Source of the DNA: Vibrio tasmaniensis
Lineage (GTDB): Bacteria; Pseudomonadota; Gammaproteobacteria; Enterobacterales; Vibrionaceae
DNA length: 64,000 bases
NCBI RefSeq assembly: GCF_024347635.1
Contig: NZ_AP025511.1
Span: 496,001 to 560,000, forward strand
Direction of reading: 5' to 3'
This document shows positions 15,981-25,317 of this stretch, piece by piece. Numbering within the stretch: the first letter of the stretch is position 1; each line of letters begins with the position of its first letter. Under the pieces are notes generated by a model. It made no database searches and had not been told where the DNA came from. It saw only the letters and a list, made by a program, of their open reading frames with translations. The position numbers were made by a program, and so were the translations under genes.

Positions 15981-17384
15981 TTAGAACCAAATTTCAGTGT
16001 GTACACCGAATACAAATTCGTCTTTACCGTTATCGATACCAATTTGTTTAGCACTTGCTTCATCATCAGCTTTAATGTAGCTAATGTAAGGCTTAACTTG
16101 TGGACGACCGAAGTAGTCAGAGTTTGCTGTAAATGCAGTTGCAATTTCTAGGTTAAGAATATCGCTCTCTACAGCATCACCAGTGCGACCCCAGTAACCT
16201 TCATCACCTTCTTCATGTGCATAAGAAGCCGTAGCTTCTAAGCGAATGTTGTCGTTCAGTTTGTAAGAAGGACGAGCAGCAACCATGTAACGAGTCAAAC
16301 CGTCAGCACCAAACAATTGGTCAAGAGCTGTAAAGTACACTGCTTCCGTACCTAACTGCCATTTTTCAGAGATGTTAAGCACACCGTAAGAAGTCAAGAA
16401 TAGTGATTCTTCTTTATCACCGCCACCAGACCAACCACCGAAGTTAACACCACGGTTTTTCATTACGCCAGAGCCATAAGCAATTACGTTTTGAGTCCAA
16501 CCGTCTAGGCCATAGTAACTTGTATTAAGCGTTACAGCTGCACCGATACCGTCTTCGTTCTCGCCGCCATTGATGTTTTGCTGACCATATTTAAAGTCAA
16601 AGTCTAGGCTGCCGATACCCGCATCCACGCCGTAGTAGTACAAGTCAATAGAAGAGAGTGTCTGTCTTTCTTTTGCACCATCTTTCTTGACTTTACATTC
16701 ATTCGGGTTTGTCGATGTAGTACCATCTTTTTGCTTACAGTCAATCGCGTAAGAATCTGCAGAACCTGCATCAGGATCAGCCATTACATAAGCGATACCA
16801 GCAGTATGTCCTGCAAGCTTAGTTTGAATACCGGCACCAATACCAGATGATTGTTTCCAAAACTCACCAGATAAAAGACCTGCTGCACGGTTTAGGTAAC
16901 GTTGACCACCCCAAATAGAAGTGTCTTCACCTAAAATACCGCCGAGCTCAACGAAAGCTTCTTTTACTTCGAACTGAGAATCATCATTCTTCTTTTGTCC
17001 GCCTTCAGAAGAATAAGCGTATGAGTTACCGTTACCATATTCAGTACGAAGAACGTAGTCGGCCCACACACCATTTTGGTACTCAGAGTGCTTCTTAATT
17101 ACAAATTCAACTTGGTTAGTACTCTTACCGTGAGTACCCGCTGTTTTGTAATCTGGCTTACCGAATTCAGTGTCTACTGTTTTACCGTCGACAACACGAA
17201 CGTTAGAAGACATGTAACCGTGAACTTCCCAGCCGTCAGTGATAACGTCAGTAGGGTTTTTCACCTCTACTTCCATTGAAGAGTCACCACTTGTTACATC
17301 AAGTGCAACGTCATTTTCTGCGAACGCTGAACCAGCGACAAGTGCAGAAGCCACTGCAGCAGCAATCAAACTTACTTTTTTCAT
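15981..17384 (-). CDS. lamB: Maltoporin LamB
   Basis: Outer-membrane maltodextrin channel of about 467 residues. ATG 17384 (MKKVSLIAAAV) is set by GGAG 7 nt upstream; the signal peptide ends SAFA. Maltoporin features include GYMSSNVRV near the mature start, WADYVLRTEYGNGNSY, WGGQRYLNR, and the C-terminal HTEIWF with the terminal aromatic needed for barrel assembly. A loop around residue 235 carries two cysteines (AIDCKQK ... NECKVKK), which could form a disulfide at the surface. It is divergent from glgX, with MalT-like boxes between them, and is followed by malM. Confidence 0.95.
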   Translation of the reverse strand: MKKVSLIAAAVASALVAGSAFAENDVALDVTSGDSSMEVEVKNPTDVITDGWEVHGYMSSNVRVVDGKTVDTEFGKPDYKTAGTHGKSTNQVEFVIKKHSEYQNGVWADYVLRTEYGNGNSYAYSSEGGQKKNDDSQFEVKEAFVELGGILGEDTSIWGGQRYLNRAAGLLSGEFWKQSSGIGAGIQTKLAGHTAGIAYVMADPDAGSADSYAIDCKQKDGTTSTNPNECKVKKDGAKERQTLSSIDLYYYGVDAGIGSLDFDFKYGQQNINGGENEDGIGAAVTLNTSYYGLDGWTQNVIAYGSGVMKNRGVNFGGWSGGGDKEESLFLTSYGVLNISEKWQLGTEAVYFTALDQLFGADGLTRYMVAARPSYKLNDNIRLEATASYAHEEGDEGYWGRTGDAVESDILNLEIATAFTANSDYFGRPQVKPYISYIKADDEASAKQIGIDNGKDEFVFGVHTEIWF

Positions 17385-17816
17385 TCTTAACTCCATTAAG
17401 GACGATTTATTTTAGGTTTTATATTTTTGCTCTCTTGCGACAACCAAAGGCAGTAATGGTGGGCGTAAGATAGAGAGGTTTAGGGTTTCCCCTGATTCGT
17501 TTCAACGGAGCCAATATTAAGAGGGGATGACAAGTTTGACTTCCTCCACCCCGAACTAAATTAAGGGGGATGAGAAGGGAGTAGAGTTTATACAGAATGG
17601 TATTTTAAAGGGTTGGATCACTTAATCTAGGAGGAGTAGACAGCACACAGATCTAATTATTCAGCATAAGTGAGATCTACTTCAAATATATAATTTGAAC
17701 TTCATCGATGAATTATTTTTCAACAAAATTTATTCTATGAAGTTGCTTGACCTTAATGGGACAAAGCCTTTTACTAATAGTTCACTGATGTTGATAAACG
17801 AACAAGAAATCAAGCA
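17385..17816. promoter_or_regulatory. lamB/glgX divergent regulatory region with MalT-like boxes
   Basis: There is no gene in this 432-bp region. Three close matches to the MalT box (GGGGA-T/G-GAGG) cluster 140-190 bp before lamB: GGGGATGACA at 17523-17532, GGGGTGGAGG on the minus strand at 17543-17552, and GGGGATGAGA at 17566-17575. MalT normally binds such arrays with maltotriose and ATP. They could serve lamB-malM, glgX or both. Confidence 0.65.
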
Positions 17817-19790
17817 ATGACTAGAACGCTCGCTCGCCCTTATCCACTAGGCGCAACGCTAGGTAACACTGGCTGTAACTTCTCAATTTATTCCCCTGAC
17901 TGTAAATCCCTTTCTCTCGCTCTTTTTGACGAGAACGATGAGTTCACCACTTATAAATTGGAAAATGAATACGCTGATATCAGATATGTATTTGTTGATG
18001 GTATTAAAGCGGGACAAAAATACGGTTTCATTGCTGAAACTGATAATGGCCCGATCTTACTTTCCGACCCTTACGCTAAAGCAATAAGCGAACCGCTCGA
18101 TTACGCAACGCCATATACCAATGAAAAAAGCTTTTCGATGGCGAAGTGTCTCGTAGTTGATGACACGTTCGATTGGCAAGATGTCGAAAAGCCGCGTATT
18201 AGCCGCGAAGAGACCGTTCTTTTCGAAACCCATGTTAAAGGCCTATCTCAACTTCACCCAGAAGTCGCGACCAATACAAAAGGCCGTTATTTGGGGTTAG
18301 TTAGTCCCGAAATGCTTGCATTCTATAAACAGCAAAACATCAATTCTCTACAACTTTTACCCATTGCTGCATGTATGCATGAACCCCACCTATTGGATAT
18401 GGGGAAAGTGAATTACTGGGGTTACAATCCATATTTGTTTATGGTGCCAGACCCACGCTACGCAGAGAAAGACGCCGTAAGTGAACTCAAAACCGCGATT
18501 CGAGAACTGCACCGCAACGGTATCGAAGTCATTCTCGACGTCGTCTACAACCACACAGCAGAAGGCGGGGAAGGTGGTACAACCTTCAACCTAAAAGCAC
18601 TGGATAGCCGCTACTACATTAAGCATGGCTGTCATTACGCGAACTTCACCGGTTGTGGTAACACGGTCGACCTCACCCACCAACCAGCACTTAACTTAGT
18701 CATGGATACACTGCGCTACTGGGTTAGTGAGTTCCAAGTCGACGGCTTCCGTTTTGATTTGGCAGCAACACTGGGGCGCGAAGGCGATAACTACAATCCT
18801 GAGGCTGCTTTCTTCAAAGCCGTCGCCCAAGATCCGGTATTGAAAGAAACCAAGTTAATTGCAGAACCATGGGACATCGGGCCAAATGGCTACCAAGTTG
18901 GCAATTTTCCGTTGGGGTGGAATGAATGTAACGACAAACTGCGAGATATCACTCGTAGCTTCTGGCGTGGTGATCAAGGCTACTTAAAAGAGTTTGCGAC
19001 TCGCTTAATGGGCTCTCGTGACATCTACAGTGCCGCACACTGGCCGTACAAATTAACCGTCAACTACATCACTTATCATGACGGTTTCACCATGCAAGAT
19101 CTTGTTTCTTATAAACATAAGCACAATGAAGAAAATGGTGAGAGCAACCGCGATGGACACGGTGATAATCGCTCTGAAAACTATGGTGTAGAAGGTAACA
19201 CAGAAAACCTTTTGGTTATCGCAACACGCGAAAAGCAAAAGCGTAACTTCATGGCTAGCCTGTTATTTGCATTCGGTATTCCACATATTTTGACGGCCGA
19301 TGTGTTATCTCATACTCAAAAGGGTAACAACAACGCGTACTGCCAAGACGGGGTCACCAGCTGGCTCAACTGGGAAGATTCCGAGCGTAAGACTTACTTC
19401 AAGGCTTGGTTATCTGAGATGATCTCCGCACGTCAGCAATACATGGTGCCGTTTATCAAAGCGTTCAGTGGCGATAAACGTAATTCTAACCGTATATTCT
19501 GGAGCCGTGTTGATGGCACAATCATGGAACATGATGATTGGAACCGTTTAAGCTCTGTAGCCTTACATTTAGGCATCGGCAAGGATGGCGACGAGTTGAT
19601 TTATCTGATCAACCAAACCAACGCACCTGCTCGATTTTCTTTACCGAGCGACCGTCAGCAAGACTGGGTAACCATCTGTGATACCAACTTGCGAAACGTG
19701 AAACCGGGTCATGCCGAAGGTGAAATGCTGTTATCTCCCGTTTCAATGGCAATTTTGCACTATTCGCCAAACAAGACTGATTCGGTTTAG
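17817..19790 (+). CDS. GlgX-type glycogen/maltodextrin debranching enzyme
   Basis: GH13 subfamily 11 isoamylase-type enzyme of 657 residues, cytoplasmic. An N-terminal CBM48-like domain (RPYPLGATLGNTGCNFSIYS) precedes the barrel. Catalytic residues: Asp314 in DGFRFDLA, Glu350 in IAEPWD, Asp422 in YHDGFTM. NYWGYNPYLF and NHTAEGGEGG are diagnostic of isoamylase/GlgX. It hydrolyses alpha-1,6 branches of short glucans. It is divergent from lamB and shares the MalT-like region, so it probably works on imported maltodextrin. Its stop codon lies within a GGTTTA repeat. No glg synthesis genes are nearby. Confidence 0.92.
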   Translation: MTRTLARPYPLGATLGNTGCNFSIYSPDCKSLSLALFDENDEFTTYKLENEYADIRYVFVDGIKAGQKYGFIAETDNGPILLSDPYAKAISEPLDYATPYTNEKSFSMAKCLVVDDTFDWQDVEKPRISREETVLFETHVKGLSQLHPEVATNTKGRYLGLVSPEMLAFYKQQNINSLQLLPIAACMHEPHLLDMGKVNYWGYNPYLFMVPDPRYAEKDAVSELKTAIRELHRNGIEVILDVVYNHTAEGGEGGTTFNLKALDSRYYIKHGCHYANFTGCGNTVDLTHQPALNLVMDTLRYWVSEFQVDGFRFDLAATLGREGDNYNPEAAFFKAVAQDPVLKETKLIAEPWDIGPNGYQVGNFPLGWNECNDKLRDITRSFWRGDQGYLKEFATRLMGSRDIYSAAHWPYKLTVNYITYHDGFTMQDLVSYKHKHNEENGESNRDGHGDNRSENYGVEGNTENLLVIATREKQKRNFMASLLFAFGIPHILTADVLSHTQKGNNNAYCQDGVTSWLNWEDSERKTYFKAWLSEMISARQQYMVPFIKAFSGDKRNSNRIFWSRVDGTIMEHDDWNRLSSVALHLGIGKDGDELIYLINQTNAPARFSLPSDRQQDWVTICDTNLRNVKPGHAEGEMLLSPVSMAILHYSPNKTDSV

Positions 19791-19810
19791 GTTTAGGTTT
19801 AGGTTTAGGT
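19784..19810. repeat. GGTTTA hexamer repeat across the glgX stop codon
   Basis: Four GGTTTA units and a variant GGTTAA. The TAG stop of the debranching gene (19788-19790) is formed by the repeat itself. Confidence 0.95.
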
Positions 19811-19850
19811 TAAAAGCCAAATCAGCTTAATAGAACACGCGAAGCCATAG

Positions 19851-19880
19851 AAGCCAGTTATGTTTATGACTGGCTTTTTT
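19851..19880 (+). terminator. Terminator after glgX
   Basis: Stem AAGCCAGT / ACTGGCTT with a 10-nt loop and a T6 tract. Confidence 0.88.
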
Positions 19881-19997
19881 ATTAGCTGAACGTCACAAAC
19901 TCAATTTTTTATATGGAACATTTTGCATTGATGTGATTACGAAAACTGTTTAGTATGGCCGTACTATAAAAATGAATCTATAACGTCTTTGGATATC

Positions 19998-21803
19998 ATG
20001 GCTTTACCTAAAACATTAATTCGGCTTTTTAAACCATACATTATTTTATTAACTGGAGGGATGCTCTATCTTGCTGCTGCTCAACTTGAAAAAGTAGAAA
20101 CGACGGCAAAAGAACAATCACTATCAAATATTCGTATCGCAAGTTCCATCATCAATTCCAACATCGAAGCCACATTCGGCAAACTCTATTTTTTGGAAAC
20201 CAGTTTAAGCTTATCTACATCAGGCCCCGTCGGTGAACAAAAATTCAGGGATATCAGTGACAATATTCTTAAGAGAACACCTAACTTCTCCGATATTGTT
20301 CAATACCAGCCTCAATCCCAACAATATATTTCAACTCGTGGCCTGCCTCTTTCCAATGAGCAGATCGATACCATCCAGTGGAATCCAATAGATAGTGTTG
20401 TAGAAGGTTTTTACATCTCTTCTATCTATCAAAAACCCGATGGTCGTTGGGTTTTCGCGATCAAACACACGACGGAAAAGTTGAACAAAGAAATATGGAT
20501 TGAGTTTGACCTTTTGCATACCACACAAGGCCTGAGAGACTTAAAGACATTAGACCGTGGCTATGTATTTGTGGTTGATAGAGCAACCGAACGTCTGGTT
20601 TTCCATCCTGATCCGAAACGCATTGGCTCAAAATCCATCAGCTATCATGCAGGCATCAGCCACCAGCTCTCGCAAGGTGAAACCGTCGGCCAACACGAAT
20701 ACTACTATCAAGATAATTTCAAAATAACGGTATTTGATGCTGACAACAGCTTAAACTGGGTATTCGTCTCGGGCACTGATCGCCACGACATACTCACCAG
20801 CTCACACCAATTTACGCTAACTGGCGTAGTACTCGGGTCACTGCTTCTATTATGGATTGGCGCACACTACCTGGCTCACCGCTTGAACATGTCGTTATCT
20901 CAACTGAATAAAGTTGATGATCTCGCCAGCTTTAAACGAGAGTTAAAAGCCATATTCAATAGCTTTACCTATCAAAAAGGCATTCAATTCTGCCTTTATC
21001 AAGCAGAGAGCCATTCATTCAGTACTATCGATTATCATGGAAACAAATCAACGGTACATTCTGACAAAGCCCTTGCTGAGCGATTTGCTCCCGAGACCAT
21101 GGTTTATCGAAGCAGCAAATACGCAGATCCATTGGCACGTAAACTCAAAATACTCCAACGCCACTACTGTATCCCTTTGCACTCTCGTAACCAGCTAATC
21201 GCGGTGATTTACGTCAATGCGCCCTTGCCGATCAGCCAAAGTATTTTACGTATGATCAAAGATTACACCGAAGTCTCGTTGTCTAACTTACTGCTCCACC
21301 ATCAATTGAGCAGTAAAGATCTCATGACTCAGTTAGACAACAAAAGTAGTTTTAACATCGCGATCGACAACTACGCATGCGAACCCGATACCTATGTAGC
21401 TCTGCTCGATATCGATAACTTTGACCACGTAAATCGAGCTTACGGTGAAGCGATTGGCGACAAGATGATAAAGCTTGCCGCAGAAGCGATGCGTTCTTAC
21501 TTTCCTAAGCCAAAAGGGCTTTGCCTTGCTCGAATTGGGGACAAGGAGTTCGCCGTTTTATTCAAAGCGAATGATGCGAAGGATGCCAAGCACCAATTGG
21601 AACAATGTCGAGTCAGCATCGCCGAGAAAACCATAGTCACTCCGGATATCACATTGTCACTCAGTATCAGCGTCGGGTTTTCGCAAATAGACGGCGAAAC
21701 AGACTCTGCTTTAGCCCTTGCGGAACAAGCAAAGCTTATCGCACTACAACTTGGAAAGAATCGAGTAGAAGGTCACATTAGAGGCGTAGCCAAAGCGTCG
21801 TAG
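19998..21803 (+). CDS. Membrane sensor with degenerate GGDEF domain
   Basis: Protein of about 601 residues. It has an N-terminal transmembrane helix (residues 10-30), a periplasmic Cache-like sensor region (to about 265) with GYVFVVD, a second helix (about 270-290), a linker with GAF-like character, then a C-terminal GGDEF domain. The active-site motif reads R-I-G-D-K-E-F (residues 512-518) where active cyclases have R-x-G-G-D/E-E-F. The second Gly and the catalytic acidic residue are therefore replaced by Asp and Lys. The metal-binding LLDIDNFDHVN is kept. It is probably not a working diguanylate cyclase; a c-di-GMP/GTP receptor or partner-binding role is inferred. ATG 19998 has GGA upstream. 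Confidence 0.85.
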   Translation: MALPKTLIRLFKPYIILLTGGMLYLAAAQLEKVETTAKEQSLSNIRIASSIINSNIEATFGKLYFLETSLSLSTSGPVGEQKFRDISDNILKRTPNFSDIVQYQPQSQQYISTRGLPLSNEQIDTIQWNPIDSVVEGFYISSIYQKPDGRWVFAIKHTTEKLNKEIWIEFDLLHTTQGLRDLKTLDRGYVFVVDRATERLVFHPDPKRIGSKSISYHAGISHQLSQGETVGQHEYYYQDNFKITVFDADNSLNWVFVSGTDRHDILTSSHQFTLTGVVLGSLLLLWIGAHYLAHRLNMSLSQLNKVDDLASFKRELKAIFNSFTYQKGIQFCLYQAESHSFSTIDYHGNKSTVHSDKALAERFAPETMVYRSSKYADPLARKLKILQRHYCIPLHSRNQLIAVIYVNAPLPISQSILRMIKDYTEVSLSNLLLHHQLSSKDLMTQLDNKSSFNIAIDNYACEPDTYVALLDIDNFDHVNRAYGEAIGDKMIKLAAEAMRSYFPKPKGLCLARIGDKEFAVLFKANDAKDAKHQLEQCRVSIAEKTIVTPDITLSLSISVGFSQIDGETDSALALAEQAKLIALQLGKNRVEGHIRGVAKAS

Positions 21804-21852
21804 ACATTAGCTAACACGCTCGTATCAAACCGATTGGTACGATACCGATAAC

Positions 21853-21892
21853 AAAAAAGCACCTAGGATTAATCCCCTAGGTGCTTTTGTTT
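21853..21892 (+). terminator. Terminator after GGDEF gene
   Basis: Stem AAAAGCACCTAGG / CCTAGGTGCTTTT followed by a T-rich tract, just upstream of trmK. Confidence 0.88.
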
Positions 21893-21956
21893 TTATGGAA
21901 AGTCATTACAATGCGCGTTCGATACAACAATACCCTTTTTTAACGATACGAGCCTT

Positions 21957-22679
21957 ATGAAGCTAAGTAACCGACTGCAAACTCTCCACTCCCTTGTCAG
22001 TAATGACTACCAACATATTTGGGACTGTTGTTGTGATCACGGCTTCTTGGGTGTTCAGCTATTATCTGACCACAAAGCACCGCAGATTCATTTTGTCGAT
22101 ATTGTCCCTACTCTGATGAATGAGCTGGAAGGCAAGCTAACGCGTTACTTTCCCCAAGATAATTCAGACCAACAAGCGATGACCAGCCAATGGCAAGTCT
22201 ACTGCTTGGATGTCGCAGCGATTCCATTAGAAAAGCACACCGGCAGACATCTGGTCATTATTGCGGGTGTGGGAGGCGATCTAACACAAAAGCTCGTCGA
22301 CGATATTCATTGCAAGCATCCAGACAAAGCGATCGATTTTTTGCTTTGCCCTGTGCATCAACAATTCGAACTAAGAAGCCATTTAAAAGCACTCCAGTTC
22401 GGCCTTATTGATGAAGTGTTGATTGAAGAGAACCGTCGTTACTACGAGATTCTATTGGTTAGAAATAATCGATATGAAAATGAAAAAAGCTCGTTGCTGC
22501 CTGAGGTTTCAAATGTTGGCGACAAGATCTGGACTCCGAACTGTGAACAACAGAAGCAAGTATCACAGCAATACAAAGCCAAAACATTGCAGCACTACTT
22601 GCGCATCCACCAAGGACAAGAGAAGCAAGGCAAACCCAGTGAGGTTAAGCACATTATTGAGGCTTACCAAGCGATTTAG
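21957..22679 (+). CDS. trmK: tRNA (adenine(22)-N1)-methyltransferase TrmK-like
   Basis: Small SAM-dependent methyltransferase of 240 residues. The TrmK/YqfN family start is clear: LSNRLQTLHSLV, then the SAM-binding motif DCCCDHGFLGVQLL, VDIVP, and IAGVGGDLTQKLV. LLCPVHQQFELRSHL and EENRRYYEILLV follow as in the family. It methylates N1 of A22 in certain tRNAs in Gram-positive bacteria; orthologues occur sporadically in gammaproteobacteria. It is monocistronic, with terminators on both sides. Confidence 0.85.
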   Translation: MKLSNRLQTLHSLVSNDYQHIWDCCCDHGFLGVQLLSDHKAPQIHFVDIVPTLMNELEGKLTRYFPQDNSDQQAMTSQWQVYCLDVAAIPLEKHTGRHLVIIAGVGGDLTQKLVDDIHCKHPDKAIDFLLCPVHQQFELRSHLKALQFGLIDEVLIEENRRYYEILLVRNNRYENEKSSLLPEVSNVGDKIWTPNCEQQKQVSQQYKAKTLQHYLRIHQGQEKQGKPSEVKHIIEAYQAI

Positions 22680-22768
22680 CACTCACTGATTCTTCATCTA
22701 ACGTTGCCAGTAAAACGACTAGATTATAGTGAGCACTGACTTCACTGTTTGAGTAGACAAAGCCCCAA

Positions 22769-22812
22769 CCAATAAAAAAGCCGACAGTTCAGTGAACTAT
22801 CGGCTTTTTTGA
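22769..22812. terminator. Convergent terminator between trmK and acyltransferase
   Basis: AAAAAGCCGA-AGTTCA type stem pairing with TGAACT-TCGGCTTTTTT, flanked by A5 and T6. It is usable in both directions. Confidence 0.85.
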
Positions 22813-22833
22813 TGCTATTTGTTTGGTTTGATC

Positions 22834-23787
22834 TTACTGCTCTTGTTTCTTATAAGCCACATCAGGTTCATTAATCATTTCAACCTCAGAGGGCGTATCA
22901 ACCGTATCAAGAGCATATACCGAGTCTAAGTATTGGTCTTTCTCTTTCCACGTGTTGTTCAACCAACTGTGGAAGCGACGTTTAAACGCTTTATCTTCAA
23001 AATAATTACCGTTCACGTTCTCATCCATTGGGTGCAGTTTAATACGCACCACCACCTTGGTCATTTTACCTTTCAGCATGTCTTCAAATGGAGAAGCCTG
23101 ATTTTCTGGATAAGCCAGTGTGACATCAACGATACCATCTAAAATTGGGCCCATTGCCGATAGAGCAAACGCCACACCACCTGTTTTAGGTTTAAGTAGA
23201 TGACGATACGGTGTTTTCGCTGTCGCCAGTTTTTCGTGGTTTGCACGAGTCCCTTCCACAAAATTCACCAAGGTTGTCGGGGCCCATTTGAACTTAGTAC
23301 ATGCCTTATTAATTGCATCGAAATCATCATTGCGACGCTCAGGGTTACGAATCAAAAACTCACGTGAGTGACGTCTCATGAAAGGCATATCCAAGCCCCA
23401 ACAAGCCAAACCAACAAAAGGAACGTACAGCAATTCATGCTTAAGGAAGAACTTAGTCATTGGCATCTTGTCTTTCAAGATCGAAGACAAGATCACGATA
23501 TCCGCCCAGCTCAGGTGATTCGACATCATCAAGTACCACTGTTTAGTCGAGATATCTTCCCCGCCTTCCACTTGCCACTCGATATCATTATTCACGTTCA
23601 ACACCCAAAGATTGAGCGAAGCCCAACACCAGAATGTGAAGTTAGCTAAGCGAGTACATGACTTTTGCACAACAGGGATTGGAAGAATCAGTTTGATGAG
23701 GCCAAAAAAGCTCACGGTAAACGCAGTCATTGCGGTATTGATGGTCACGAACAATACGTTCAAGGCCATACGAAGATTATCAAGCAT
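22834..23787 (-). CDS. PlsC-family acyltransferase (YihG-like)
   Basis: Membrane-associated acyltransferase of 317 residues. An N-terminal hydrophobic hairpin (residues about 12-40) is followed by the HX4D catalytic motif NHLSWAD, the substrate motif FVEGTR, and LLKPKTGG. The architecture matches YihG/YihG-like 1-acyl-glycerol-3-phosphate acyltransferases that tailor lysophospholipids at the inner membrane. It is monocistronic. The exact acyl donor and acceptor are not evident. Confidence 0.88.
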   Translation of the reverse strand: MLDNLRMALNVLFVTINTAMTAFTVSFFGLIKLILPIPVVQKSCTRLANFTFWCWASLNLWVLNVNNDIEWQVEGGEDISTKQWYLMMSNHLSWADIVILSSILKDKMPMTKFFLKHELLYVPFVGLACWGLDMPFMRRHSREFLIRNPERRNDDFDAINKACTKFKWAPTTLVNFVEGTRANHEKLATAKTPYRHLLKPKTGGVAFALSAMGPILDGIVDVTLAYPENQASPFEDMLKGKMTKVVVRIKLHPMDENVNGNYFEDKAFKRRFHSWLNNTWKEKDQYLDSVYALDTVDTPSEVEMINEPDVAYKKQEQ

Positions 23788-23965
23788 AAAACACGGCTAT
23801 ATTGAGATCGAAAGCCGCCATTATACTCATCTATAAAATATTCTCTTTAGTTATTGGTTCAATACCCAATGGGCAAATCACTACGGCTTATTAATCACAG
23901 GTATTAGAGGGAAAATGCAGGTACGAGTAACCAGAACAATCGATTAAGAAAATACTTGGTAAGCA

Positions 23966-25267
23966 TTACGCCGTCTCATTTCCCAATGAATGCTTATCGT
24001 GTACATACTTATCTAGAAATAAACGAGCAGTACAACCTTGGTCACTATTATCCTTGAGTTCGAACTCCCAACCATAAGCACGACACAAACGCTTCACGAT
24101 TAACAACCCCAATCCGTGCTCTGTTTCATTGGTCTGCATTAACCCTGAACCTGAATCTTCAACAGAGATCTCGTCAGAACGGATACTGATCTTGATGTAA
24201 CCTTTCTCAGTAAAGCGGATTGCGTTGCTCACTAAGTTCTTGAGTATCATATTAAGTACTGCTACCGGGAAGTTAACCTGAGCCGATTCAGAAACGCTCA
24301 ACTCGAAATGGACCTCTGGGTTCAGATTCTTAATGTACCCCGAGGGTTTGAGTTGATTTTCATCGACGCGCCACATCTCTGTCACCACGTTCGCGTTTTC
24401 TTGTTTCACAATGTTGAGTAAAATTTCCACGGTGGCTTGCATGTTTTCCGCTGCGATTAGAATTCGCTCTCGTTGTTTAGTTTGAAATTCAGGATCGTCT
24501 TTCATCGCTTGCAGGTTAGCCGCACCAAGCACAATAGCTATCGGGGTTTTTAGCTCATGACTGGCGTACTTAGCAAACATCATCTCCTGTTTAGACACTC
24601 GTTCCCGCATCTGCTTGTATTGATTGAGTTCATTGGTGAGTTGCTTAAGCTCATCAATACTATGCTTTGATACTGAAAATGTTTGGTTAACGCCAGAGTT
24701 GAGCTGTTCGCTCAGTTCCGTCACCGGCCTCATCAAACCATCAAACATTCGCTTAACCGAAAAATTCAGTATCAAAACCAGAAACAATACGAGCAACATC
24801 GAGATAGCCATCAATGCATCCCAGTTATCGTCACCAAAATCAATAGAACGCGCGCCTATCGTAAGGTAAAGCGGAACTGTATGACCTTTGAATTCAAAAT
24901 TGACGTAGTAGATCAAGATCCCTTGATCAGAATATTTCCGATACCGAGTTACCTGCCCTTCTGAGTATGGTAGATCGGCTTGAAGTACCTCAGGTAGGTA
25001 TTCAGGGTTAAAGTAAGCCGTAACAGAAGTGCTCATTTGAGCAACTGGATCTTGCACCAACTCATAGTGCTTTATAGCAATACGTTCGAAAGATTTAAGG
25101 TGTAATTCAATTTGAGTATCTTCAGCAATCACGAGACGAAATGAGAACGCGAGAAACACAATAAAGGATGTAGACAAAGCAATTTTGGCAAAGGTGGTGA
25201 TCAAGCGTCTTTTTACCTGAGCAATATTGTTCGTTTTGGGCTTGTTAAACCATCTCATCAAATTCAC
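23966..25267 (-). CDS. Sensor histidine kinase of efflux-linked two-component system
   Basis: Membrane kinase of 433 residues. Transmembrane helices near 28-48 and 155-175 bracket a periplasmic sensor of about 105 residues. HAMP-like linker, phospho-acceptor box YASHELKTPI, N box NLVSNAIRF, G1 box VEDSGSG and G2 box EHGLGLLIV are all present. It lies 50 bp after the response regulator gene in the same direction. The pair is divergent from an RND adaptor and pump, so the sensor probably detects an envelope stress or pump substrate. Confidence 0.92.
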   Translation of the reverse strand: MNLMRWFNKPKTNNIAQVKRRLITTFAKIALSTSFIVFLAFSFRLVIAEDTQIELHLKSFERIAIKHYELVQDPVAQMSTSVTAYFNPEYLPEVLQADLPYSEGQVTRYRKYSDQGILIYYVNFEFKGHTVPLYLTIGARSIDFGDDNWDALMAISMLLVLFLVLILNFSVKRMFDGLMRPVTELSEQLNSGVNQTFSVSKHSIDELKQLTNELNQYKQMRERVSKQEMMFAKYASHELKTPIAIVLGAANLQAMKDDPEFQTKQRERILIAAENMQATVEILLNIVKQENANVVTEMWRVDENQLKPSGYIKNLNPEVHFELSVSESAQVNFPVAVLNMILKNLVSNAIRFTEKGYIKISIRSDEISVEDSGSGLMQTNETEHGLGLLIVKRLCRAYGWEFELKDNSDQGCTARLFLDKYVHDKHSLGNETA

Positions 25268-25317
25268 AACCTTATTTGACTGAGTAATGCAAAGTTCATT
25301 GCAATAAAGATATCGAG

